Source: Plectrocnemia conspersa
Lineage: Eukaryota; Arthropoda; Insecta; Trichoptera; Polycentropodidae
DNA: 64,000 nt
Reading direction: 5' to 3'
Assembly: GCA_009617715.1 (NCBI GenBank)
Contig: VTFK01000090.1
Coordinates: 186,001 to 250,000 of the forward strand
Shown: in pieces, positions 49,000 through 59,555 of the stretch
How the letters are laid out: each line of letters opens with the position of its first letter
Position numbering within the stretch: position 1 is the stretch's first letter
Program-made: the position numbers and the translations under genes
Notes under the pieces: model-generated
Told to the model about the DNA's origin: nothing
What the model saw: only the letters and a program-made list of their open reading frames with translations
Database searches by the model: none

Positions 49000-50950
49000 G
49001 TAGGTTTATAATTTAAAAAAATACAGTTTTAATTTATTATGTGTGATATGTGAACAAAACGATGCCATAAAATAGTAAGATGGTTTGATTGCTCATCAAT
49101 CAATGTAACATTAGTGAAAAATTATATCATATAGATTCTTATACTAAATGTTAGTGGTTTGATTTTTTAAACGTAAATGTACCAAAAACAGATTCATGGT
49201 GCATCGATATTTTATATGTATATTAAAGAATACTTAAACTTAAAATTCTGTTTAATATATTAAAATCATAACATAGATACAGTTAGATGTTGTCTTTATA
49301 AATTGCTAAAGGTCATAGTTTTAACAATTGAAATGTCAGGCCATTTGATGTTTTTTTAAGGGTTTGATTTCTTTGAAATGTACGTTTGTTATATTATTGT
49401 TATTTGATGAGAGAAAAATGTGATATAGTATACAATTATTTCCTAAAATATATGTGTCTATGTTAGAATTTTATACATTAATGAATATTTTATCTATAAT
49501 ATAATGTACATTTTATTATTGCATTTTCTTGCAATCCGAATGGCTTAACTACCTCGTAAAAAAAATTGTCCATCAATCAAATCTTTCGTTGCTAATTTTT
49601 AATCAACATAATCTTAAAAGTAAAAAATAACAAATGTGATAACATTATTAAAAGACTATGTATTTTACCAATACACATTTTCTTTTATGAAATAATATGG
49701 TACTAAGTTTCGTTTTAATAGAATAAGGCCTAATTTTCATTGTCCAATTGATCAAGTCACGTTTTGTATAAATAAAAGCCAAGCATTTGTTTTAATTTTA
49801 CACAGATATATAGCTAATTTTGTGACGTCAATTTTGGTTGTTGATTATAATCGAACTATATCATTAAAGTTAACACTTGTTACCAATGAGAGCTTTTTAA
49901 TGTTGACTATGTATATATTGTTTCAACGACTACTTTAAATTTTGATATTTTCAGTAATACTTTGCTATTTACTCAAATAAGTTCTTTATATTCCGATGTA
50001 TTTATATGTTAGTTAAATTCTACTTTACAAGGCTATACAACGATTTGGTTTGCGTTCTATTTTATTCGTAGTCTGTATTAACGAAATTCTAGTCTAGAAA
50101 AATCTCTATTATACATCTTATTTTAATATTATTCTTAAGTAGAAATCGATTTGTGAAATCATTTGAATGCTCATTAAAAAATAACAATTAAAATTCAGTC
50201 CTTTGTAATGTTTTCCATAAGTAAAGTGTACATCGTTATTATTTGTTAAAATGTATACATTGTATTGTAATGCCAAAGTAAATCCATGTCGAAAAATTGG
50301 TATTTTTGGAATTTTATTGTCATTTTTGAATATGTATATATTGAATATATATACATACATATATAAAGAGATAAATATATAATATGTATTATTGCATATA
50401 CTATTTATTTTTAAAATTTATTTCGAAGCCATATTGGACTATTGAGCTATATTTTTAAACGTCACTATTTTTTTAACGAAATAAAACTTTAACTTATACT
50501 TTTTAGTTTATATATTTTTTAGGAATAATTAGGGGTTTTGATACTCATTAATTTCTTTGTTGTTGAGAGATTATGCTAACATAATATTTAAAAAAAATTA
50601 CTCAAAAATCTTTTAAATCTCTTAAAATATTTTATAGATTTTACAAGAAATTAAAGAGTAGAACCCCTGGTTGAGGTTAAGATGTTTTACAGTGTGTACA
50701 ATTTGTTTTCATTATTTTAGTATTGTAAATAATTTCATTTAGCTTAATCAGTCATTTATTATATATTTATATATGTGTGAAATTTATATACATACGTGAA
50801 TATATAATCTAAATTTTGCATTAATATTGAGAGATTAAAAAGTATATACATTTTAAACATATTGATTGTACTTTTGATTCTGATTTGTAAATATTTTTAC
50901 TGTAAATGTTGACAAAGCATTAAATAAAAAGACATTTTTGATCCTATACT
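49000..50950 (+). other. long AT-rich 3' UTR of the galactosyltransferase gene
   Basis: No ORF of note. AATAAA occurs at 49771-49776, 50480-50485 and 50923-50928. The last is followed by a T-rich stretch ending TTTTGTGATG, a good cleavage context, so alternative polyadenylation is possible. Confidence 0.5.
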
Positions 50951-50954
50951 TTTG

Positions 50955-51713
50955 TGATGATTATTTAAACCTCAATTAAAACAAATATGAATTGTCATAT
51001 AATTTTATTATGAAAACATATTTAATATAATTTATTGTATTTTACATGTATAAAATTAAAGGATAAATAAATCGCATACATGTTAACGACATAATCAGTC
51101 TTAAGAATGACGTGATAAATATATAGTAATTTAATGTTATACAAGTTAAATTATTTGTATAATATATATTTATAATTTTTAATATTTAACTATTGCATTT
51201 AATATTTTACAATTGAATAAAATGAATTACTTATAATAAATAATAAACTATATATTTTTTCACAATTAAACTCAACGTGGTTTATTCATAAATGAAAACG
51301 TAAGATCTAATATTTTATTGAATAAAATACATAATGTTCAATATTTCCGTCCAAGCCTCACTTTTCACAGCCAATAAGCTTTAATAAATATATAAGATCG
51401 TCCGTCAATCATTAAAACTTCCATCATACCGGTAATTTTATATCGTCGATACCATGTAATCCGAAAATGTTGAAAATTCAATATGTAAATTAAAAAAAAT
51501 TGTTTTATTACATTGGAATGGTTGAAATGTTAACTCTTTATTTTTTAAGCACATGAATATTGATAAATTATTCAATGAAACCCTATAAGGGTTAAAACTT
51601 GACAATTGCCGACAATTTTATATGAACAATTGGCAAAATTTTACATAACGCGTTGCCACGATGAAATAATGGGAAAATATTTAGTTCTATCTATAAACCG
51701 ATAAGACAAATGT
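50955..51713 (-). other. intergenic sequence and 3' UTR of the Dscam-family gene
   Basis: AT-rich. On the minus strand the first poly(A)-like signal after the stop codon is near 51538 (TTTATT on the plus strand); another is near 51280. The two genes converge here. Confidence 0.45.
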
Positions 51714-52359
51714 TTATAAGTCGCCTTCAATGCTTGTTGAACTCTTTTCTCCGAGCTGTTCTGTCAGAGAAGTACCCATCATGCTATCTGTGATACTGAA
51801 CTCTGCACATCTCTGTAAATAATAAACGATCAATTGGATCTATAATTATAAATCTAATTTGATTCAATACTCACTGTTCGGTCCTTTTACGATTGTTGTC
51901 GGTTTTGATAAGCTGTCACTATCGTCTGATTCGGAACATGCTTGAAAGCTCGTATCTGAAATATATGGAATCAATTAAAACAGTTTTGATCTTCAAGATT
52001 AGTTATATAATTTACCTGTATTATATGGAGTATGATTCTTTTTCAGATATCCTGGCCTATCCTGATTTTCTGCATGACCGAACGTTTGAAATCCCATTGT
52101 GAATTGAGCATAAGGACTTATTTCAAACATTTCTATGAAATTAATGTTGAAGTAGTTTTAGTAGTTATTTTATAAACTTATGAATTAATATAATTTAGTT
52201 TTACCAGTGCTTGCTTTACTAGGTTTTCTAGTATTCACTGGGGAACTGTACAATCTCGGGCACGGAGGTGGTTCATTATCTGTGTAATTTGGAGGAGTTG
52301 GAGGCATCCTAGTTTCTTTATACGGGCCGCTCGTCATTGATCCACACATCATTTTGTGT
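51714..52359 (-). other. Dscam-family exons: cytoplasmic tail
   Basis: 52205-52359 gives a proline-rich segment (RMPPTPPNYTDNEPPPCPR), a possible SH3-binding site. 52016-52132 holds EISPYAQFTMGFQTFGHAE. The next exon is acidic and Ser-rich (CSESDDSDS). The last exon is exactly 33 codons in phase 0, ending STSIEGDL and TAA. Its join to the preceding exon is uncertain; see findings. Confidence 0.7.
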
Positions 52360-55300
52360 CTAAAAAAATATACGAAGAATGTTTAAAAAGTTGATGGAAT
52401 TTGGTTATGCAATTTAATCGGCATGTGTTCCATCAAGGAATATATGTAATTTAGTTCACTTTGGAAAATACTGTAATGATTTTATTTTTATGTAAGGTAT
52501 GTATCAAGACCTCACAAATCATTCAGCCTTTGCATGATGTCTTAGGGTAAGTCTACCAAATCAAAAAGAACCATATACTGTTTGACAGATTTAAAAATAT
52601 AAGAACAAGCCTCAAAGATGCCACCAAATATTGATTCTGTGAAATAAAATATTGACGGATAATAGCATATGAACATTTGGGAGACTTTAAATGAGATGGG
52701 CATCAGTTCCTGAAAAGTTAATGTGATCTGCTTGGAGGTAAATACTGTTTTTGTTTATTTAGTGTTGCAAATAATTGCACTAGATCAGAACATTTGCCGT
52801 GAAAAGGTGATTTGTTCGGGACATGCCAAGCAAAACTTGAGTTATGGTTAATATATGTACTTGGACTAACCCAAGTGCGAGTTTCCCTCTCGCTCTTATA
52901 CCGTTGCTGTCTGAGAAACTCGGAAGCAGGATAATCATATGAAATCTAAATTATTTAAAAACATGGAATGAAGGATTTATAAAAAACTTAGTGTTTCGCT
53001 GGTCCTTCGAGCCCAATAAGACGGATTTTTCTCGAAGATAAAAGTCGCACTCAACAAAAAGAAAAAGCCTGACTTCTCCTTGAGGGGAAAATCTAAACAC
53101 CGGTGAGGATTATTTTGTTTTGTATTTAACTACAATATGCACTCACTACAATTTCAACCTTCTTAATGTATCACTAAGGCAACACTAATCAAGAAACGTT
53201 TAGAAAAGCTGCACCAATGACCCTTATTGTAGTATGACTATGCAAAACCGCATACAATTCATTTAACAAATAAAGTTTTCGCAGATCTGATTTAACGCCT
53301 ACTGATTACCACCAGAGGCAAGTTTTTTAACAAAGTGTATCTTTAATGTAAACTACTATTTTTACATTAAAGATACAAGGCAAATTTGTTTACTGAGGTA
53401 TTGAAAAGGAATAATCTTAAATATATACTATTTTTTTTTGTTTTCAGTTGTAACAGCACTAGTTCTAAATATAATGTATAGTCAGAAGAACTAAAAATTA
53501 TTAAGTCTATTTAGATTTACCTATGTTTTTGTACACCCGCTATTATGCAGACGATAATCGATAGAATCAATAATACAGAACTACAAACAATCACTAAAAA
53601 GCTAGTGTCCATTGGTTCACTGTACGGTCCAATCTCCTCTGAAAAAAATCACAAAATTTGTAAATGTCTCTGTTTAGTCAATGAAATAATATAAATTTTA
53701 CCTCCTTTCACTGTCTTTGTAGCCATATTATAGATTGCTGTCGTAGCACCGGCTACATTTGTGGCCGTAACCCTTAATTGATACCAGTTACCAGGCACTA
53801 GATCGGGAATTATCAACTGTCCCCATCCACCGACTTCCTGTAGATATTTATTAATATAAATACACAAATATAGTCTGAATTATCAATTTATTTATAATAA
53901 CAATACTTGTAAAGTCGTGGATCTCAACCATAATTTTGTGGGTATCTGTCTATAATCGACGCTCCACTTTGCTGGCCCACAATCACTTCTGCCCCAAAAG
54001 TCTGTTCTTAATATGAACATGGTAGCATTACTCCATATCCAATGAGATCCTGACGGTGCTCTTAAAACTATAAATATATTTATATTAAATTTCATGAAGA
54101 TTTATATCTTATTACAGTCAAATACCTTCTCCAAGTGTCCGAGTATGAGCCAAAGCTGGACTCGATTCACCCGCAGTACTTCTAGCTATCACTCGTGCTT
54201 CATAAGTAGTCGCACAACGTAAACTCTTTATTAATTTACTATTACTGTTGATTCCCAATTCTTCTTCTCTAGACCATTTACCATCAGCTTCTCTCCAACT
54301 GACCAAATAACCTTTAATCATTAATATTGATTTACATATTTGTTCTGAATTGTATGCTTTATATATCTGATTACCTAAAATTTTTGTTGTGTAGTTATTT
54401 CTATTTGGTTTATTTGTACTCATTATGGACGGAGTTGTCCATTCAATGAGTACTGAGTCAGCGGTGGCTGCGAGTCTGATAGTCGGAGGAACTGGTATCG
54501 GTAGAACTTTGACTGCGTATTCAACTCGGTCGGCTCCGTATGGATTTTTGGCAAGACACGTGTAATTTCCTTCAAGGGATTGATCAATATCTAAAATAGA
54601 GATATGCTATCAATAACTAACTCATACTAGTCCAGTAAATAAATATAAAATTGGCTCTTTAGGTCAGTTATGACGAAGCATCTGGATTGGTTAAATAATA
54701 AAGGAATAGTAGAGACGTTGGTCTCCTCCCCATTCCTCAATGGTATATAAGTTAAAAATCTGCCATACTTTTCCACTTCTATTTGAAGTTTCACACAAAA
54801 CTGCCACTTCGATTGTAACTTGGAATATACAAGAGTTCAGCCCTAATGCCAAATCGACCAAGTTGCCCTTCATAGCTATTGAAAACTCAAATTTGAAATT
54901 GGGTTCTATAATTTAAGTATCTTTAGTTGGTGTTTATAGAGGATTATCAGAAAAGTATAAAAATTTAGAAAATAGCAAATGTGGTTCTAAAACTTTCCGT
55001 TCAGGTATTTTGACACTGCATATCCACATAAGGGCAAGAAGTCATTAAGGATTGTTAGTGAGGATATTAGAGCTGCCATCAAAGCAGGTCTGAAATTAAC
55101 GATATAGAAGCTATCACAAAAGCTCAACGTGTCGCCTACATCAGTTCACAGACATATAAATTGGTATCTCATGAACTGTCTGAGTAAAACCTCGCACAGC
55201 GAATTTCAATATGCCAATAGTTAATGATTCTAGAAAAGAAAGATTTATTTTGTATACAAATTATTACCGAAGGTGAGAAATGGTCCTTTACTTTAACATG

Positions 55301-58300
55301 CGACGTAAAAGGCGGTGATTGAATGGCAATCAACCCCCAATTCCAACCCCGAGAACAGAATTACACCCCAATAAGATAATGGTATACATTTGATGGGATA
55401 TGAAGGGTATAATTCATTATTGGATTGGATTATAGGCAGACAATTACAACATACATATAGTGTGATCATCTAATTCGCTTAAAAGCGACTTAGACTATTA
55501 AATATTTAATAGATTTAACTTACTATCAATTAATAAACTGTCGTCCTTATTTAACTTGAATCTCAGATGATGAGTTATTACTTGGCTATTGTGATACCAA
55601 ACAGTCCTCGGTTGAGGACTTCCCACAGCATAACATTCCAAAAGCAAATTTTTACCAATTCCAGTCCAAATATCACCTCCCAGTGATGCCACACCAGCCA
55701 TAACTATAACATCATAGCAATAAGATATCTGATGATAGCAAACGATATAGGTAAAGAGGAATAAAATACTTCTTTCCGTCGGTTCAGCTACCACGTGTCT
55801 AGATGGTTCACCTTCACCGGCTCCAGACGTAGCTGTTACCCAAGACTCGTAAGATCGACCTTCTTGAAGTTGCCTGATTGGTTGCACGAGTGTTCTAGGA
55901 GCTTGAATTAGACCCGATGTAACAGGCACTCGGTGGGTCTGCGTTCCTCCTTCGCTATAGAAATAAAAATATAATTATTTACTGCAATTGATGAGCACTC
56001 ATAATTAAAGTGATGATATACAGATGATCTAAGATCTTACGAATTTTTGAATGCTTACTTTGTAACTGCTTTAACATATACTGTATAATGAGTGATTCTT
56101 CCATTAGGATGTGTCGGAGGTCTCCAGCTAATAATGATAGCTTCTGATGTTAACGTCATGGCTTTCACTTCAGCCGGACTACTCGGTACTACAAAACAAA
56201 TAGCATACTTGGAATACGTATTATCTATGATTTTATTCGTGCTATATTAAACATACTGTCTTGCATTGTTGTACAAAAGATAGATGGAGATAGTGGACCT
56301 AATCCTTGTGAGCAATATCCTCCAACTTCAATAGTATAATTTGTAAATTTCAGTAAACCTTGAATATAAGCTTCGTTATGTACAGTTGTTATGTTCTGTT
56401 GGAAGCCATCTGTTAATTTATAATATATATTAATAATAATATTGTTTTATTATGTAGTTATGTGGTTGTATAAGTACCTGGTGTTGTAAAAAATAAAATA
56501 TAACCTAACATAGCACCGCCTTGTAAATGTTGAGGCAAAGTTCTCCAACTGACTCTTAGAGACGTTGAAGACACTCCAGTGCATTCAATTGGAGTAGGAG
56601 CTGCTTCTGGAACTATACATACATATTTATTATAAAACAGTGCAACCTTTTAATATAATTTGTTACAAACCTCCTTCTCTCGTTAAATGATAATGTACAG
56701 GAGACGGCGGTCCTTGACCGGCACTATTATAACAACTAATTACAATTGAATATCTAGTACTTTTCAATAAACCAGACAATATTGAATATTGCGGTTCATG
56801 TTCTTTTGTAGTAGACACTTTTACTATCCTAGTATTTTCATCTAAAAATATATTTTATTACCAACAGTAAGTTTTAACATCACTCTACTCTATATGATTG
56901 TGCTTTTACCAGATTGATCATTGATTTGAGGCACAGCTTTTATTATATAACCTAATAGTACTCCATTAATCGTCCTTGAAGGCGGAGACATCCAACTGAT
57001 TCGAAGCTCTCCAGGATTGGAAGTAGCTTCTGCAGTTACACCACTCGGTGGAGCTTCCGGAGCTGTTAAAGGTTTAAAATTAATAATAACATTCTTATAA
57101 ATCATATTACTGGAATATTAACCTTCTTCATGAGTGGTGAATATCAACGGATGAGTGAATGGGCTAGCATCGAGCTCTCCGATTGAACAGATACGGGCAG
57201 AGTATTGAGTAGCTGGCAATAGCCCGGAAATTTCTCCTTTTTGTTTTTGTTGCATTGGTATACTATGAAATATAATAATATTGGATTTACTTGAAGAAAT
57301 GCAGCATTCATTATAAAAATACATACTTTGTAAAATTCAAAGTGAGAGCCTTATCCCAATATGTTTGTGTTAGATGATTGTGTTGTGTATATTGAAACAT
57401 GAATCCAAGTGGAGTTGGCCCACTTGGAGATCTCCAACCTAGACGAACACTTCTACTCCAAACCATCTCCATTGCGAACTCAAATGGTATTCCAGGAGGT
57501 TCTAAAACAAATATTACAATACATATTATAAAGAAAACATACTGTATATTGAATAAAGAGATAAATGTTATACCCTGCACAATCAAAAGTATTAATTGCT
57601 GCGCATTTCCATGAGGATTAGCAGCCTCACATTGATAATGGCCAGCGTCATCTGAGTTTGTGTTACCGAGAATCAATTCACTAATAACTCCTCTCACAGT
57701 CTGATGGTTACTGATTTTAGACCTAAAATATCCATACTTAGCAAAGATCCTAATGATCATTTCATGTACAATTGATTATATATATACCTCTTTGACATAT
57801 AGTCTAAAGTTCTTCCGTTAAACCTCCAACTAATTTTAATAGGATGATCGCCAAAAGCTTCACACGAAACAGTAACTGGATAACCTTTTCTTGTAGTTAA
57901 GTTTTTAGCATCAATATCAAACGAGGCTGGTCCTATATTAACATTTTATTGTAGAATCATATATCATTGAAATTATATTTCAATATAATATAAAGTAATA
58001 TTACTATTAACTGATATCCAAATGACTTTATTTAACGGTTGAGGCACTCCGTTGTCGACAGTGCAAGAATAAAGTCCTTCATGATTTGCTGATACAGTTT
58101 CCAAGAGTAGGGATCCATTGGGTAAACTTAATAGACCGCTACCTCGCAATTCTAGCACCGGTCTCCATGCACCCAAGTTATCTACAAATTATTTCGTTAA
58201 TAATAAAAAAATAAATATATTATTTATAGAGAAGATATATACCATCTTTTTTCATCCAATGAACTTGTGGTTGAGGATATCCACTAGCACTGCACGCAAC

Positions 58301-59555
58301 GTTTCCTGAACGTCCAACGACCACTGAAGTGTTTTGTGGTTCAGATATCCACTTTGGTGCAACTATATGTTGTAAAATATTATAAGTGATGTATAAAAGA
58401 TATTATAATATAAAATACTCTCACCTTTAACGAAAAGTTCGGCAGACTGATTAACTCTAGCCGCATGGTTAGAAGCAATACAAGTGTAAGTTCCGCAGTG
58501 CTGAAGTCTGACTTTCTTAATCAGCAGCACCGTAAAGAGTTCTGAGCTTCTTTCCTCTATCTAAAAAATATAAAAAAAATATTAACTAGTTAAGCTTAAA
58601 GATATATGATAGTAAACTATTCACAAAAAACATTTTCTTAATAAAAAAAGTAATGAGCTTAGATTGAAATCTATATTTTTAACAAATTTATAAGAGAAGT
58701 CGATTTTATTGTAGAATATATTGTTTTCGACTGAATTATAAGTTTTATTCTGAGAAGTCTTGTGTATTTATTAATACAATTGTGATACATTTGGGACTTT
58801 TATGATATATTATATTAGTCTTAATTTGAATTCTTGAGATAAGGTGATATTAAGGTCATGTCTAATGATGAGATGAGCTAGCTAAAGTCCAATTGCCCCC
58901 TGAATAGATGCGTTAAAGCAGATACAGAGAGACGCTGTTATATATTAAAGAAAGTCACTTTAACGTTATTATATCACGTGTTTAAAAAGCATTTGTGAAC
59001 TATGGAAATTTATTGGGATATTTGTTTTATAAAAATATATAATGTCAACTATAATGGATATTTAACGCATTCCTGTTAAATGCCTTACGTTTTACCTTCA
59101 AAATAGCAGGTATCGGCGCGCCATCTTTTAGCCAAGAGAAGAATATAGGAGTATCTCCACTTCTTATACTGCAAGTCGCTTGGGCAATCTGTCCCTCTTG
59201 GAGGTTCAATCCAAAGCTAAACTCTTCTAATATTGGCGGTTCGACTACAATTAGCTCGAATGATCTTCTAGCGTTCTCTCCAGCGTCGTTGCTCACAAAG
59301 CAAGTATATAGTCCACTATTCTTCTCGGGGTCTACGTCATCGATCACAAGTACCCCTTCGTCGTTGGACGTGTAACCGCGAGAAGAACGTTTTTTAATTA
59401 CGGAGCGGAACTGATTTCCATTAAAACCCTCGTTCTGAATGGCATTGTTTCTGCGGACAAGAATCGACGAATCGTTTGGCGATGATCGCTTATGCATCGT
59501 GCGAATGTTATACGGGCTGCCGACCAATTTACCATTGTGCTCCCACTGAATGGTG
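51714..59555 (-). CDS. Dscam-family Ig/FN3 adhesion receptor, C-terminal 24 exons (partial)
   Basis: Minus-strand exons: 59096-59555, 58425-58560, 58243-58362, 58005-58181, 57788-57932, 57574-57722, 57327-57501, 57123-57262, 56910-57062, 56671-56841, 56478-56612, 56257-56409, 56059-56188, 55770-55954, 55524-55703, 54375-54590, 54126-54311, 53907-54067, 53702-53837, 53521-53638, 52205-52359, 52016-52132, 51875-51955 (or 51891-51955), 51714-51812. In order they encode the end of one Ig domain, three complete Ig domains, four FN3, one Ig, two FN3, a transmembrane helix and a cytoplasmic tail. This 4 FN3 - Ig - 2 FN3 order is diagnostic of Dscam, a neuronal receptor for self-recognition and axon guidance. 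The tail carries EISPYAQFTM, like other insect Dscams. I see no arrays of mutually exclusive exons, so this is a paralog of the Dscam2/3/4 kind rather than hypervariable Dscam1. The N-terminal Ig exons are not in the part I can read. Confidence 0.85.
52490..53110 (+). mobile_element. decayed LTR-retrotransposon sequence in a Dscam-family intron
   Basis: About 52510-52640 on the plus strand translates, with stops, to pieces like QIIQPLHDVL and KSKRTIYCLTDLKNI...SLKDAT, resembling the segment between reverse transcriptase and RNase H of Ty3/gypsy elements. GGTCCTTCGAGCC at about 53000 resembles the sequence just inside the 5' LTR of insect LTR elements. No paired LTRs could be delimited. The pieces may be from more than one element. 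Confidence 0.35.
53110..53520. other. intron of the Dscam-family gene, no further feature
   Basis: A short inverted repeat ACTTT(A)TGTAAA..TTTACATTAAAGATAC lies near 53335-53375 (TATCTTTAATGTAAA pairs with its complement). Confidence 0.5.
53521..54311 (-). other. Dscam-family exons: FN3 5-6 and transmembrane helix
   Basis: 54126-54311 finishes FN3 5 (YLVSWREADG, TTYEARVIARSTAG). 53907-54067 and 53702-53837 encode FN3 6 (WYQLRVTATNVAG). 53521-53638 encodes a single membrane helix, FLVIVCSSVLLILSIIVCII, followed by basic residues QKHR. Confidence 0.8.
54375..55703 (-). other. Dscam-family exons: Ig domain between FN3 4 and 5
   Basis: Exon 55524-55703 has LLECYAVGSPQPRTVWYHN. Exon 54375-54590 has GNYTCLAKNPYGADR and then the start of FN3 5 (VLIEWTTPS). 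This is the Ig that interrupts the FN3 series in all Dscams. A mariner relic sits in the intron between the two exons. Confidence 0.8.
54990..55440 (+). pseudogene. mariner transposase relic
   Basis: With stops and frameshifts, the plus strand reads FRYFDTAYPHKGKKSLRIVS, EDIRAAIKAG, KLSQKLNVSPTSVHRHI (the paired-type helix-turn-helix), then a piece corresponding to WVPHELSE. After that come NQPPIPTPRTELHPNKIMVY and WDMKGIIHYW, the stretch around the second catalytic aspartate of mariner (DD34D) transposases. It lies within the intron that splits the tenth-type Ig domain. It is clearly inactive, and its terminal repeats were not delimited. Confidence 0.75.
55770..57501 (-). other. Dscam-family exons: FN3 domains 1 to 4
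   Basis: Eight exons give four FN3 domains, each split by one intron. Strand B tryptophans are seen in RLGWRSP, RISWMSPP, RVSWRTLP and IISWRPPT. Strand F tyrosine motifs are seen in TQYSARI, TRYSIVI, TNYTIEV and SYESWV. Confidence 0.8.
57574..58560 (-). other. Dscam-family exons: Ig domains before the FN3 block
   Basis: Five exons complete one Ig (second cysteine in GTYTCIASNHAA) and encode two more: VACSASGYPQPQVHWMKKDG with GLYSCTVDN, and VSCEAFGDHPIKISWRFNG with GHYQCEAANPHG. Each of the last two is split by a central intron, as is usual in Dscam genes. Confidence 0.8.
59096..59555 (-). other. Dscam-family exon: end of one Ig domain (with insertion) and start of the next
   Basis: It begins inside an Ig domain at the core tryptophan (IQWEHNGKLVG) and reaches the second cysteine in GLYTCFVSNDAGENA about 80 residues later. 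That spacing is roughly double the usual because of a polar, basic, Ser/Asn-rich insert (about residues 15-60 of the exon). After EPPILEEF the next Ig starts, with its first cysteine (ATCSIRSG) and FFSWLKDGAPI. The exon ends AAG|GTAAAA. Confidence 0.75.

Noticed and set aside
54508..54990. Extra exon of the Dscam-family gene between the two halves of the inter-FN3 Ig domain
   Set aside because: The minus frame at 54691-54873 has no Ig or FN3 hallmark, and joining 55524 to 54590 already keeps frame and completes the domain.
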